A stretch of DNA of 64,000 nucleotides from assembly GCF_002899945.2 (NCBI RefSeq), contig NZ_PPEG02000007.1, forward strand, positions 310,001-374,000, given 5' to 3'. The DNA comes from Chryseobacterium viscerum (GTDB taxonomy: Bacteria; Bacteroidota; Bacteroidia; Flavobacteriales; Weeksellaceae). A program made the translations under genes and the position numbers. Shown here piece by piece: positions 7,379-16,937 of the stretch. The notes below the pieces were generated by a model. That model did no database searches and had not been told where the DNA came from. It saw only the letters and a list, made by a program, of their open reading frames with translations. Position 1 is the first letter of the stretch. Each line of letters starts with the position of its first letter.

Positions 7379-9451
7379 TTAATATTTCAGCATTTCTTCA
7401 ATCTTACTGCTGAGTTTTTCAGCATTGGGAAGCATTTCTTTTTCCAGTATCAGATTGATCGGTACAGCCGGTACATCCAGTGATCCCATTGTTTCTACAG
7501 GAGCATCAAGATATTTGAAGCAGTTTTTAGAAATACGGTGTGCAAAAGCTTCTGCAAAAGAGTTATTAAGCTGTTCTTCTGTAAGAACGATACATTTTCC
7601 ATGAGCTTTCACTCTTTCGAAAACAAGTTCTTCGTCAAGAGGAATCAATGTTCTTAAGTCGATCACTTCAACTCTTCCATTGAAATTCTTAGCTGCTTCT
7701 TTAGCCCAGTAAACTCCCATTCCGTAAGTAACCACTAATAAGGTTCTTCCTTTCTCAGTTTCATCCTTGTCAGCTTCAATGATTACTTTCCCTTTTCCAA
7801 ACGGAAGAACATAGTCTTCAGCCGGTTCTATGGTTTTAGCATCTTCAGTTCCCGGAACTTTACTCCAGTATAATCCTTTGTGTTCCAGCATCACTACCGG
7901 GTTTGGATCGTAATACGCGGCTTTTAATAAACCTTTAAAATCTGCTGCATTACTTGGATAGGCTATTTTGATTCCTTTGATGTTGGCTAAAATACTTTCA
8001 ACACTTCCACTGTGGTAAGGACCACCACCGCCATAGGCTCCGATTGGAACACGGATGATGTTGCTTACAGGGAATTTTCCGCCACTTAAATAACTTGATT
8101 TTGAAATCTCTGTAATTAACTGGTTGATTCCCGGGTAAATATAATCTGCGAATTGAACTTCAACGATTGGTTTTAATCCTACAGCACTCATTCCGGCTGT
8201 AGATCCAATGATATACGCCTCCTGAATCGCGGTATTGAATACTCTTTTGCTTCCGAATTTTTTTCCTAACGTTACCGTTTCGCGGAAAACTCCACCAATT
8301 CTTTCTCCTACGTCTTGTCCGTAAAGAAGAGCTTCAGGGTGTTTCCACATCAATTCCTGGATCGCATGGATGGCAGCATCTACCATTACAATTTTTTCTC
8401 CGTTGGCAGGCTCACGCGTTCCTGTTTCCTCTGTAATTGGAGTAGGAGCGAAAACGTGCTGCATTACGGTTTCAGGCTTCGGATCTTCCGCGTTTTTAGC
8501 TTTTTCAAAAGCTTCTTCAGCTTCAAGACGTGCCTTTTTTGTGATTTGCTTTAATAGATCTTCATCAGTACCTGTTTCCAGTAAATGTTTTCTAAGGATT
8601 TCTCCCGGATCTTTAGCTCTATGTTTTGATAAATCTTCTTCGTCTCTATAGAATTCTCTTCTTACACCGGAAGTATGATGTCCGATCAGTACCGTTTTTG
8701 CGCAGACTACCAAAGGTTTTCTTTCTGTTCTTACAAAGTCCACGGCTTTTTTCATAGCCTCAAAACTTTCCACGAAATCAGTTCCGTCTACTCTCATTCT
8801 GCTCAACCCAGTGAATCCAGCTACAAAATCATAAGCGTCACAAGTTCTTGCTTCATCTTTCGTTACGGAAATTCCCCACTCATTATCCTGTACAAGGAAA
8901 ATAATAGGAAGCTGATGCAAAGCAGCAAACTGTAAAGCTTCACTTACTTCACCCTCGGTAACAGAATTGTCTCCAAGGCTGCATACAACAACAGGATTGT
9001 TTTCAAATTCCTGAAGATTAAAATCCTGAATATATTTGATTCCCTGTGCTACTCCTGTAGTAGGAATAGTCTGCATTCCGGTTGCAGAACTCTGGTGAAC
9101 AATTTTTGGTTTGTTTTCATCTCTGCTGGAAGGGTGGGAGTAGTATGATCTTCCTCCTGAAAAAGGATCATCAGCTTTAGCTAATAATTGAAGCATTAAT
9201 TGATAAGGTTCAAAACCAATTCCTAAAAGAATGCTTTCGTCTCTATAATAAGGAGAAACCCAGTCTTCTTTTTTGAGCTGATAAGCTGTAGCAAGCTGGA
9301 TGGCTTCGTGCCCCCTTGAGGTACTGTGAACATATTTACATACATTTCTGTTTTCTTCGTAAATATCAGCCATTGCTTTGGCCAGCATCATATGATTATA
9401 CGCCTTGAGTAGTATATCTTGAGAAACTTTTTCGTGAAGTGCATTTTCCAT
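7379..9451 (-). CDS. 2-oxoacid (branched-chain type) dehydrogenase E1, fused alpha-beta
   Basis: 690 aa from ATG 9451. A longer reading to 9478 would need a TTG inside the upstream terminator stem and is unlikely. Residues 1-330 are the E1 alpha domain (thiamine diphosphate binding, GDNSVTEGEVSEAL... to QDNEWG; phosphorylation-loop-like region with YYSHPSSRD). Residues 345-690 are the E1 beta domain (ALLYGQDVGERIGGVF, VEVQFADYIYPG, TYGMGV). The enzyme decarboxylates a 2-oxoacid and passes the acyl group to the lipoyl E2; the fused form is widespread in Bacteroidetes and is usually assigned to branched-chain 2-oxoacids. No E2 or E3 gene is in the window. A 120-base piece of it is duplicated at 4904-5023. 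Confidence 0.9.
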   Translation of the reverse strand: MENALHEKVSQDILLKAYNHMMLAKAMADIYEENRNVCKYVHSTSRGHEAIQLATAYQLKKEDWVSPYYRDESILLGIGFEPYQLMLQLLAKADDPFSGGRSYYSHPSSRDENKPKIVHQSSATGMQTIPTTGVAQGIKYIQDFNLQEFENNPVVVCSLGDNSVTEGEVSEALQFAALHQLPIIFLVQDNEWGISVTKDEARTCDAYDFVAGFTGLSRMRVDGTDFVESFEAMKKAVDFVRTERKPLVVCAKTVLIGHHTSGVRREFYRDEEDLSKHRAKDPGEILRKHLLETGTDEDLLKQITKKARLEAEEAFEKAKNAEDPKPETVMQHVFAPTPITEETGTREPANGEKIVMVDAAIHAIQELMWKHPEALLYGQDVGERIGGVFRETVTLGKKFGSKRVFNTAIQEAYIIGSTAGMSAVGLKPIVEVQFADYIYPGINQLITEISKSSYLSGGKFPVSNIIRVPIGAYGGGGPYHSGSVESILANIKGIKIAYPSNAADFKGLLKAAYYDPNPVVMLEHKGLYWSKVPGTEDAKTIEPAEDYVLPFGKGKVIIEADKDETEKGRTLLVVTYGMGVYWAKEAAKNFNGRVEVIDLRTLIPLDEELVFERVKAHGKCIVLTEEQLNNSFAEAFAHRISKNCFKYLDAPVETMGSLDVPAVPINLILEKEMLPNAEKLSSKIEEMLKY

Positions 9452-9457
9452 AGGAAG

Positions 9458-9489
9458 CAAATATACATAAAAAAACAAAATACTAACAA
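9458..9489 (-). promoter_or_regulatory. Promoter of the E1 gene, leaderless-like
   Basis: On the minus strand TTG (9489-9487) is followed after 21 bases by TATATTTG (9465-9458), the Bacteroidetes -33/-7 pattern. Only 6 bases separate the -7 element from ATG 9451, so the transcript would have almost no leader. The -33 box lies in the loop and stem of the preceding terminator. Confidence 0.5.
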
Positions 9490-9504
9490 CTGTTAGTATT
9501 TTGT
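9475..9504 (-). terminator. Terminator of the subtilase gene
   Basis: 13-bp perfect inverted repeat (9475-9487 with 9492-9504) with a 4-base loop. On the minus strand a run of T follows (9474-9467). It lies 22 bases after the subtilase stop. Confidence 0.85.
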
Positions 9505-9526
9505 GTAAAATCTTTGTTTATATAGG

Positions 9527-11668
9527 TTATTCCTTGATCACTTTTTTGGAAATAACATCTTTGTCTGTTTTTACTTCAATGATGTAAATTCCTTTTGTGT
9601 AAGCAGATAAATCTACTGGTTCTTTCTCATTATTGATGGTACCGCTTTGCAGTTTTTTACCTGTAAGATCATAAACATTGAAAGTAGACTTTTTAGGTGC
9701 TTTTAAAATGTTTGTAACATCTTTCGTAATCGTTGGCGCAATCGCAAGATTATTGAGAGGGTTGGTAACATCTTTGGTTCCCAATAATTCAGTAAATCCT
9801 GTTACGATGACAGAATAATTTTGAGGGGCATTTCCGCCTGTATTATTTTTAAGTATCCCTTTATTGGTGATCTCTATTTTATAAGTTCTTCCTGCAACAG
9901 GAGCATCTATTATTACCTGTTCTACGTTGTCTACTGTATTGTCTCCTTTTGTAGCTGGAGTCATAGGATTGTTGGCATCCAGCTTCCATGGATAATAAGC
10001 GGTGTTTGTTGTAGTATCAGTAATCTTTAGATCCAGATCATTAATCAGCTTAGAACTTCTGTTATTATAAATATTGCTCCATTGATTAGTGAAGTTTGTG
10101 AATTCAGGATCAATCCAGGATATTGTCACCTTTAACGGTTCAGATCCAGATGCCTTAACTGTTTTTACATTCGCAACTCCGCTATTTAATACTTCATCAT
10201 TAAAAATAATACTGTTGTTGGATTTTCCTACAAGAAGTTCAGCTCCTTTTTTGGCGTCAATAAAGCCCCATCCAAATTGTGGATCAGGACCTATGTTACC
10301 TGCTTCTTTCGCTGAATGTACCATTAAGGTTTTTGCTGATGCAGCATTTAATAAGCTGCCTCCAAATAGTTGCTTATTCACCTGTGTCCAAAGTCCAATA
10401 ATACCCGTTACTACTGGGGCAGAATAAGAGGTTCCATCTCCTATGTCGATTTTACTTCCTCCTGTACTGGTATTATCAGTCCATGCACTGGCAACACTTG
10501 TCCCCACCGCTGTAATATCCGGTTTGATACCTCCGTCATCTCTTGGTCCTGCACTGCTGTAAACGGAATGGATAACATCAGAAGAAGCTGTATATCTTCC
10601 ATCGTTAGTTGTTATTCTATCTGCAGCTCCTACTACAATAATATTTTTCCCAAGAGAACCAATCCCTATACAGTCATATCCCTGTGCGCAATTATTAGGA
10701 GGCAGAGTATCGGTTGCAGCGAACTCTACCAAATTCCCTGTGTTATCTTTGTAATATTTTTTATAAGTACTTGTGTCAGCACTAGGTCCTTCGCCAAAAG
10801 AATTTCCTGCTGATTTTACTATGATATAGGACGGATTGTTGTATACAATCTGGTCATAATCACGGTCGTTTGTGTGATACGTTCCCTGAGCATCAAAAGA
10901 GGTATTTGGGCTCGCAAAAGTACCATTCCATACCCATGATGGTTCATTGTTGATCAATTGAGGGTCTGCCCATCCCTGATTACTTCCATAAGAATGGTTG
11001 GAAACATTGGGCTGTGCCTTTATGATTTTTTGAAAAACGGTACTTTGTGCAGTTTCACCATCCAAAACAGAAGACCCAAAAGCATAAGCATCTATTGTTG
11101 AGTTGGGTGCAATCCCTTTGAAATTAACCTGTCTTGTTGTCCCATTCGTAAATGTTACGGTGTATGGATAATCTTTCGCGCCTATAAAACTGGCAACGGC
11201 TGTTGCGTGGTCACCGTAATTGACACTGCTGCTTTCTTTATTGATAATTCTGTTAGGAAGATTGTTAAAGAAGACGTGGCTTGCAAATACTCTTGCTACG
11301 CCGGAAGCAGTACTACCATCAAAAATAGTAAACTTAATTCCCTCTCCGTTAAAAGATCCTGTTAAGCCAGTAATATTTCCTCCCTGCAGAAAATCAGAAT
11401 TGGAATTTTTAATCTGATCCATATCGTGAGCCTGAAAAAAATAAGGCTTATTGTCTGGTAAAAAGCCTGCAAGATTAGTTCTTTGCAGTTCGATCTCTTT
11501 TAAAACTTCAGGGGCTCTATTAGAACCATATCGTTTAGATACATAGGCGTCAAACTTTTCGTTGTTGTCTATTCTCTGACGTTCAAATAACCTATTTAAT
11601 TCTTCATTGTTTTGTGCATTTATTAGCGTAATAGCTAAAGTACTGAGTAAAAGTAATTGTTTCTTCAT
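9527..11668 (-). CDS. T9SS-exported S8 (subtilisin-like) serine peptidase
   Basis: 713 aa. Signal peptide at residues 1-19 (ending INAQ). Catalytic triad visible: Asp117 in TIFDGSTASG, His154 in YGDHATAVASFIGA and Ser414 in GTSYSAPVV, the three classical S8 motifs. Around residues 485-610 comes a beta-rich domain ('VKASGSEPLKVTISWIDPE', a P/proprotein-type jelly roll). Residues 640-713 are a T9SS type A sorting domain (FNVYDLTGKKLQSGTIN, GIYIIEVKTDKDVISKKVI). The protein should be secreted by T9SS and act as a general extracellular protease. It has its own terminator. The region between residues 20 and 90 may be an inhibitory propeptide. Confidence 0.9.
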   Translation of the reverse strand: MKKQLLLLSTLAITLINAQNNEELNRLFERQRIDNNEKFDAYVSKRYGSNRAPEVLKEIELQRTNLAGFLPDNKPYFFQAHDMDQIKNSNSDFLQGGNITGLTGSFNGEGIKFTIFDGSTASGVARVFASHVFFNNLPNRIINKESSSVNYGDHATAVASFIGAKDYPYTVTFTNGTTRQVNFKGIAPNSTIDAYAFGSSVLDGETAQSTVFQKIIKAQPNVSNHSYGSNQGWADPQLINNEPSWVWNGTFASPNTSFDAQGTYHTNDRDYDQIVYNNPSYIIVKSAGNSFGEGPSADTSTYKKYYKDNTGNLVEFAATDTLPPNNCAQGYDCIGIGSLGKNIIVVGAADRITTNDGRYTASSDVIHSVYSSAGPRDDGGIKPDITAVGTSVASAWTDNTSTGGSKIDIGDGTSYSAPVVTGIIGLWTQVNKQLFGGSLLNAASAKTLMVHSAKEAGNIGPDPQFGWGFIDAKKGAELLVGKSNNSIIFNDEVLNSGVANVKTVKASGSEPLKVTISWIDPEFTNFTNQWSNIYNNRSSKLINDLDLKITDTTTNTAYYPWKLDANNPMTPATKGDNTVDNVEQVIIDAPVAGRTYKIEITNKGILKNNTGGNAPQNYSVIVTGFTELLGTKDVTNPLNNLAIAPTITKDVTNILKAPKKSTFNVYDLTGKKLQSGTINNEKEPVDLSAYTKGIYIIEVKTDKDVISKKVIKE

Positions 11669-11930
11669 TTTTAGGTAGTAAATTATTAAAACTATAGTGA
11701 ATCAAAATTATGCTAAAATTTTAATAATTAGTTAGTTTTAATGAATAAGTCTAATTTTTTAAGGTTATTTTAATTTATGTTTTAATTTGTTAAAATGATT
11801 TTTTGAAAATTTCTTATTTTGCTGTTTTTTATAAATATTATTGATTGTTTATATGGCTGCTATAAAGCAATATTTAGAAAAAATGAAGTAACTTTACATT
11901 CTCTTTTTTATAAAAAAGTTAGAAAATTAT

Positions 11931-14900
11931 ATGTATTTAATTTTTGACACAGAAACAACCGGTTTACCAAAAAATTTCAACGCTCCGCTTTCGGATTCGG
12001 ATAACTGGCCAAGAATGGTTCAGATCGCATGGCAGTTGCACGACGATGACGGGAAGTTGATTGAAAATCAGGATTATATAATAAAGCCTGAAGGGTATGA
12101 TATTCCCTTTAACGCGGCAAGAATTCACGGGATTACAACAAAAATTGCAAATGAAGAAGGACGAGACCTTCAGGAGATTCTTGAAGAGTTTTCTAAAGTC
12201 CTTGAAAGAACAAGAGTTGTTTCCGGACATAATGTAGAGTTCGACTACAATATTGTAGGGGCAGAATTTTACAGGAAAAACCTGAAGGATAATCTACAGG
12301 AAAAACCAAAAGCAGATACGATGATTTTGGGAACCGAATTCTGTCAGCTTGGCGGAGGGCGGGGAGGCCGTTACAAATCTCCGAAACTTGAAGAATTGTA
12401 CGAAAAATTGTACGGTCATAAGTTCGATGAAGCTCACAACGCTGCTGCCGACGTAAATGCTACGGCCAGTGCCTTCTTTGAAATGATAAGAATAGGGGTG
12501 GTTCCTGCTGAAACACTAAAGATCTCAGAAGATCAGCTGGCTTATTTCAAAAGCCTTTATCCAGATCCGATCAAGCCTTTTAATATTGTTATCAGAAGGC
12601 AGGTTGCAGATTTTCATAACAAGAAAAAGCAGCAGGATTTTGGAAGTATTGATGAAATTGATTTAGGGAAGTACTTCAATTTTGATAATCACAGTGTTTT
12701 TTCTACGCTTACGGCTACTTCAAGCATCAATGATCTGATCAAAAAAGCTACTGATGAAAATTTCCCTGCTGTCGGAATGGTGGATCTTGGGAACATGATG
12801 GGAGCTTTCAAGTTCGTTTCAGCGGTGGAAGGAACTAATGGGGACAGAGTAAAAAAGCATAAAGAATATTTAGCAAAAAAACAGGAAGCAGAAGAAAAGG
12901 GAGAAGAATTTAATGAAGCAGAGCCTGTTTCAGAACCGTTAATTCCCGTTGTAGGCTGTGAATTTTATATTTCAGAACGTTACGAACAGAAGCAATTTAC
13001 AAAAGATGACCCCGATAGAAGAACGCAGGTTGTTTTGTTGGCAAAAGATTTTGAAGGGTATAAAAATTTAGCAAAACTTTCAAGTATAGGTTTCCTTAAA
13101 GGTTTCTATTTTGGAGTTCCAAGGATCAGTCGTGAATTGATAGCTGAATATAAAGAAGGTTTGATCGCGCTGACTTCAGGAATTCTGGGAGATATTCCCG
13201 ATGCTATTTTAAATACCGGTGAACAGAAAGGGGAGGAGCTTTTCAAATGGTGGAAAGATACCTTTGAAGATGATTTTTATGTTCAGATTCAAAATCATAA
13301 ACTGCCTGAAGAAGAGCATTTAAATGATGTTTTACTGCATTTTGCAGATAAATATAATGTTAAAATTTTAGCACAGAACGAAACTTTTTATTCTAATAAA
13401 GACGATTCTAATATTCAGGATATTGTAAGCTGCATCAAAGACGGAGAAAAACTGACAACTCCTGTCGGAAAAGGCTTTGGAAAGAGAAGAGGATTAGCTA
13501 CAGGGGAATATTATATCAAAAATTCTGATGAAATAAAAGAAGCGTTTTTAGCATATCCTGATGCTTTTGATACCTATGAAGAATTCACTGCAAAGTTTAA
13601 ACCGTATACCTTAAAAAGAGACGTTTTACTTCCTAAATTCGATATTCCTGAGGAGTTTATTCATGCTGAAGACGATATTGACGGAGGAAAACGTGGGGAA
13701 ATGGCCTATTTGACCCATTTAACTTATGAAGGAGCGAAAAAAAGATATGTAGAAACGGGAATCACAGACGAAATTAAAGAACGTTTAGATTTTGAACTGG
13801 AAGTAGTTGCCAACACAGGATATCCCGGTTATTTCCTGATTGTACAGGATTTTTGTAATGAAGCAAGAAAAATGGGAGTTTGGGTTGGTCCCGGCCGTGG
13901 TTCTGCTGCAGGTTCAGCCGTAGCTTATTGCACGGGAATTACGAATGTAGATCCTATTAAATATGATTTGCTATTTGAGCGTTTTTTGAATCCGGAAAGG
14001 GTTTCCATGCCCGATATTGATATCGATTTTGATGATGAAGGGCGTGATAAAATTATCAAATGGGTAGTTGAAAAATACGGTAAAAACCAGGTAGCACAGA
14101 TTATTACCTACTCGGTTCTCGGAGGGAAATCTGCGATTAAAGATGCGGGAAGAGTGTTGGACGTTCCGATTCCTGATACCAATAATATTGCGAAACTAAT
14201 TCCGCCAAGTCCAGGGATGAATATTGCAAAAGCTTTATCTAAATATGATAAACTAAAACCGGAAGAACAAATGCTTGTTGATGAAATGAGATATGTTCTT
14301 AACACTCCGGGTGATGCCCGTCATGATGTGCTTGCGAGTGCAAAAAAGATGGAAGGTTGTATCAGAAATACAGGTATTCATGCCTGTGGGGTGATTATTA
14401 CTCCTGAAGATGTAAGTAACCTGGTTCCTGTAACGATTGCAGCAAAAGATGCCGATATTTTGGTGTCGCAGTTTGACAACTCGGTGGCGGAAAGTGCAGG
14501 TCTTTTGAAAATGGACTTTCTGGGGCTGAGAACTTTGACCATCATTAAAGATGCAATAAGGCTTGTAAAGGCAAGATATGGTTTAGATATTGATCCGGAC
14601 CTTATTCCGCTTGATGATACGAAAACCTATCAGTTATTTAAAGAAGGAAGAACAGTTGGGATTTTCCAGTATGAAAGTCCGGGGATGCAAAAATACATGA
14701 GAGAGCTTAAACCAACAGTTTTTGCCGATCTTATTGCCATGAATGCCTTGTACCGTCCAGGTCCGATTAAATATATTCCAAACTTTATCAACAGAAAACA
14801 CGGAATTGAAGATATTGTTTATGACTTACCGGAGACTGAAGAATACTTAAAAGAAACATACGGGATTACTGTTTACCAGGAACAGGTGATGCTTTTGTCT

Positions 14901-16601
14901 CAGAAATTGGCCAACTTTACCAAAGGTGAAGCCGATACTTTGAGAAAGGCGATGGGTAAAAAGCAGATCGATGTTCTGAATAAAATGTATCCTAAATTCA
15001 TTGAAGGAGGTAGAAAAAACAACCTGAACGAGGAAAGATTAGAAAAAATCTGGAACGACTGGAAAGCTTTTGCAGAATATGCCTTCAATAAATCCCACTC
15101 AACCTGCTATGCATTTATTGCGTATCAAACAGCTTATTTAAAAGCCAATTATCCTGCGGAATATATGGCGAGTGTAATGAGTAATAACATCAACAATACA
15201 GAGGCTATCACCATGTTTATGGAAGATTGTAAAAGTATGGGAGTTGATGTTTTGGGTCCTGATGTGAATGAATCTCAATATAAATTCTCTGTAAATGAGA
15301 AAGGACAGATTCGTTTTGGTCTGGGGGCCATTAAAGGGATTGGAGAAGGTCCGAGTGAAGGAATTACACGAGAAAGAGCGAACGGAAGATTTAAAAATAT
15401 TTATGATTTTTTTGAAAGGATCCTGCCTTCGCAAATGAATAAAAGAGTAGCGGAAAGTTTGGTTTTGGCTGGAGGTTTTGATGAATTGAGTTCTTTCCAC
15501 AGAGGTCAGTATTTTGATATTGATATGGCTGGAAGAACAAATATAGAAAGACTGATCAGGTACGGACAAAGCTTTCAGGAGAGTAAAAATGAGATGGAAC
15601 ACTCTCTTTTTGCAGACTTTGCTGAAGAAGTTCAGATTGAGCAGCCCAAATTGGCACCTTGCCCGGAATGGCCAAACATGCATAAGCTTAATAAAGAAAA
15701 AGAAACCATTGGGTTTTACCTTTCTGCACATCCTTTGGATGAATTTAAATACCAATATCAGTTTATGCAGGGACGGCTTTCTCAAAAGTCAGTTTTAGAA
15801 AAAGATGAAGAGGGAAAAACGGTGGCAGACGAAGCCCCGATTCTCGAAAAAGATTCTATTGATGAGGTTGCAGATCTTGTAGAAATTGTTTCTGATGACA
15901 TTGTTGCCGGTGAAGAGGAAGAGATTATAGAAGAGGTTACAAAAAAAGCTGAACCGAAAGGAGTTTTTCATTTTTTGAATCTTGATGAAGTTGATGCATA
16001 TAAAGAACAGGCCTTTGCAAATAAACAGGAAGAGCTTTTTGAAGAAAAGAAAAAAGACTGGAAAACCTTGCAGAAAGAAAGAGAAAATGGAGGTGGCGGA
16101 AAAGAATATACCGTTGCAGGTTTGATTACGGAGTATGTGGTAAAAGACGGTTTTAGAAGTGGTGAGAAAGTAGCCTTTGTGACGCTTGAAGATTATTCTG
16201 GGTCGTACTCATTCAGATTGGGGGATCGTGATTATATGAGGTTGAAGGAAAAGCTGGAGGTTCAGAGGTTTGTTATCTTCAAAATAAAATTTGCTCAGGT
16301 GAAAGACGGCAGGGTCTTCGTTAATGTAAACGATGTGATAGAGCTTCAGGAAGCATTTGAGCGATTTGCTAAGAGTATATCTTTGGTGATGGATGTGATG
16401 GATGTAAGACCGGAAGATCTGGATTTTTTCAGAACAGTTCTTGATAGGAATAAAGGAAATCAAAAACTGAAATTCTTTATTAAAAATATTGAAGATGATT
16501 CTCATATTGAAGTACAGTCTATGAAACATTCGGTAGACTTAACTGGAGATTTGATTAAAGAAATCCAGCTTCTTAATAAATATGAGTTTTATTTAAACTA
16601 G
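11931..16601 (+). CDS. dnaE: DNA polymerase III alpha subunit with fused N-terminal proofreading exonuclease
   Basis: 1556 aa, longer than typical DnaE (about 1160-1200) because residues 1-180 are a DEDDh exonuclease (FDTETTG with D6 and E8, SGHNVEFDYN, HNAAADVNA with the motif III His and Asp). The PHP domain starts near residue 245. Two of its usual metal-ligand histidines look replaced (DNHSVFSTL where HNH would be expected, and VDLGNMMGAF instead of TDHGNMMG), so the PHP site is probably dead. The polymerase palm has GPGRGSAAGS and MPDIDIDF with catalytic aspartates near residue 690. An OB-fold follows at about 1390-1470. It replicates the chromosome with built-in proofreading. A terminator lies just after. 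Confidence 0.95.
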   Translation: MYLIFDTETTGLPKNFNAPLSDSDNWPRMVQIAWQLHDDDGKLIENQDYIIKPEGYDIPFNAARIHGITTKIANEEGRDLQEILEEFSKVLERTRVVSGHNVEFDYNIVGAEFYRKNLKDNLQEKPKADTMILGTEFCQLGGGRGGRYKSPKLEELYEKLYGHKFDEAHNAAADVNATASAFFEMIRIGVVPAETLKISEDQLAYFKSLYPDPIKPFNIVIRRQVADFHNKKKQQDFGSIDEIDLGKYFNFDNHSVFSTLTATSSINDLIKKATDENFPAVGMVDLGNMMGAFKFVSAVEGTNGDRVKKHKEYLAKKQEAEEKGEEFNEAEPVSEPLIPVVGCEFYISERYEQKQFTKDDPDRRTQVVLLAKDFEGYKNLAKLSSIGFLKGFYFGVPRISRELIAEYKEGLIALTSGILGDIPDAILNTGEQKGEELFKWWKDTFEDDFYVQIQNHKLPEEEHLNDVLLHFADKYNVKILAQNETFYSNKDDSNIQDIVSCIKDGEKLTTPVGKGFGKRRGLATGEYYIKNSDEIKEAFLAYPDAFDTYEEFTAKFKPYTLKRDVLLPKFDIPEEFIHAEDDIDGGKRGEMAYLTHLTYEGAKKRYVETGITDEIKERLDFELEVVANTGYPGYFLIVQDFCNEARKMGVWVGPGRGSAAGSAVAYCTGITNVDPIKYDLLFERFLNPERVSMPDIDIDFDDEGRDKIIKWVVEKYGKNQVAQIITYSVLGGKSAIKDAGRVLDVPIPDTNNIAKLIPPSPGMNIAKALSKYDKLKPEEQMLVDEMRYVLNTPGDARHDVLASAKKMEGCIRNTGIHACGVIITPEDVSNLVPVTIAAKDADILVSQFDNSVAESAGLLKMDFLGLRTLTIIKDAIRLVKARYGLDIDPDLIPLDDTKTYQLFKEGRTVGIFQYESPGMQKYMRELKPTVFADLIAMNALYRPGPIKYIPNFINRKHGIEDIVYDLPETEEYLKETYGITVYQEQVMLLSQKLANFTKGEADTLRKAMGKKQIDVLNKMYPKFIEGGRKNNLNEERLEKIWNDWKAFAEYAFNKSHSTCYAFIAYQTAYLKANYPAEYMASVMSNNINNTEAITMFMEDCKSMGVDVLGPDVNESQYKFSVNEKGQIRFGLGAIKGIGEGPSEGITRERANGRFKNIYDFFERILPSQMNKRVAESLVLAGGFDELSSFHRGQYFDIDMAGRTNIERLIRYGQSFQESKNEMEHSLFADFAEEVQIEQPKLAPCPEWPNMHKLNKEKETIGFYLSAHPLDEFKYQYQFMQGRLSQKSVLEKDEEGKTVADEAPILEKDSIDEVADLVEIVSDDIVAGEEEEIIEEVTKKAEPKGVFHFLNLDEVDAYKEQAFANKQEELFEEKKKDWKTLQKERENGGGGKEYTVAGLITEYVVKDGFRSGEKVAFVTLEDYSGSYSFRLGDRDYMRLKEKLEVQRFVIFKIKFAQVKDGRVFVNVNDVIELQEAFERFAKSISLVMDVMDVRPEDLDFFRTVLDRNKGNQKLKFFIKNIEDDSHIEVQSMKHSVDLTGDLIKEIQLLNKYEFYLN

Positions 16602-16621
16602 AAAAAATGATATAATAACTT

Positions 16622-16651
16622 AAAGAGTGACTTTTGGTCACTCTTTTTTTG
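16622..16651 (+). terminator. Terminator of dnaE
   Basis: 10-bp perfect inverted repeat (16622-16631 with 16637-16646) followed by seven T residues. Confidence 0.9.
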
Positions 16652-16937
16652 TTTATATATTGTAAATATTGATGAAAAATTTCATATCCTTTTTTATGTT
16701 AAATAGAAAAATTTTCTGAAGTCTATTTTTATTGTATAGTATTTTAAATATTTGATTATTAGTTATTTAATGTTTTTTCATCATATTGCGAAATAAATAT
16801 TAAAACTAAATAAACGTTTGATTTTATTTTGTTTTATACTTGTTTTTGGGTGTTTTTGTTCAATATTTTATGATAATTTCTAATATTTAAATTAATATTT
16901 ATACATTTACAAACCTAACTTTTTATTATTACTATTT
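16652..16937. other. AT-rich intergenic region upstream of the 1177-aa T9SS gene
   Basis: 286 bases, very AT-rich, with no ORF longer than a few codons. Near the 3' end is TACATTTA (16901-16908), an imperfect TAnnTTTG -7 box about 30 bases before the ATG, which may be the promoter. Nothing else seen. Confidence 0.35.

Larger units (their letters stand above)
5146..7815. repeat. Tandem segmental duplication, copy 2 (intact genes)
   Basis: Same gene order as copy 1, with intact genes. It reaches across the complete-ended IS remnant into the 3' part of the E1 dehydrogenase gene; the last base with a match in copy 1 is near 7815. The E1 gene itself is intact, so copy 2 keeps the original right-hand junction and copy 1 is the inserted or displaced one. 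Confidence 0.75.

Noticed and set aside
9452..9478. Nine-residue N-terminal extension of the E1 protein
   Set aside because: Needs a TTG start inside the terminator stem and would contain the promoter; ATG 9451 fits.
10370..10813. 147-codon ORF opposite the subtilase gene
   Set aside because: It lies fully antisense to the catalytic part of the subtilase and has Cys/Ser/Ile-rich nonsense composition.
15138..15785. 215-codon ORF antisense to dnaE
   Set aside because: Complement of well-conserved DnaE sequence; no start signals and no recognisable protein features.
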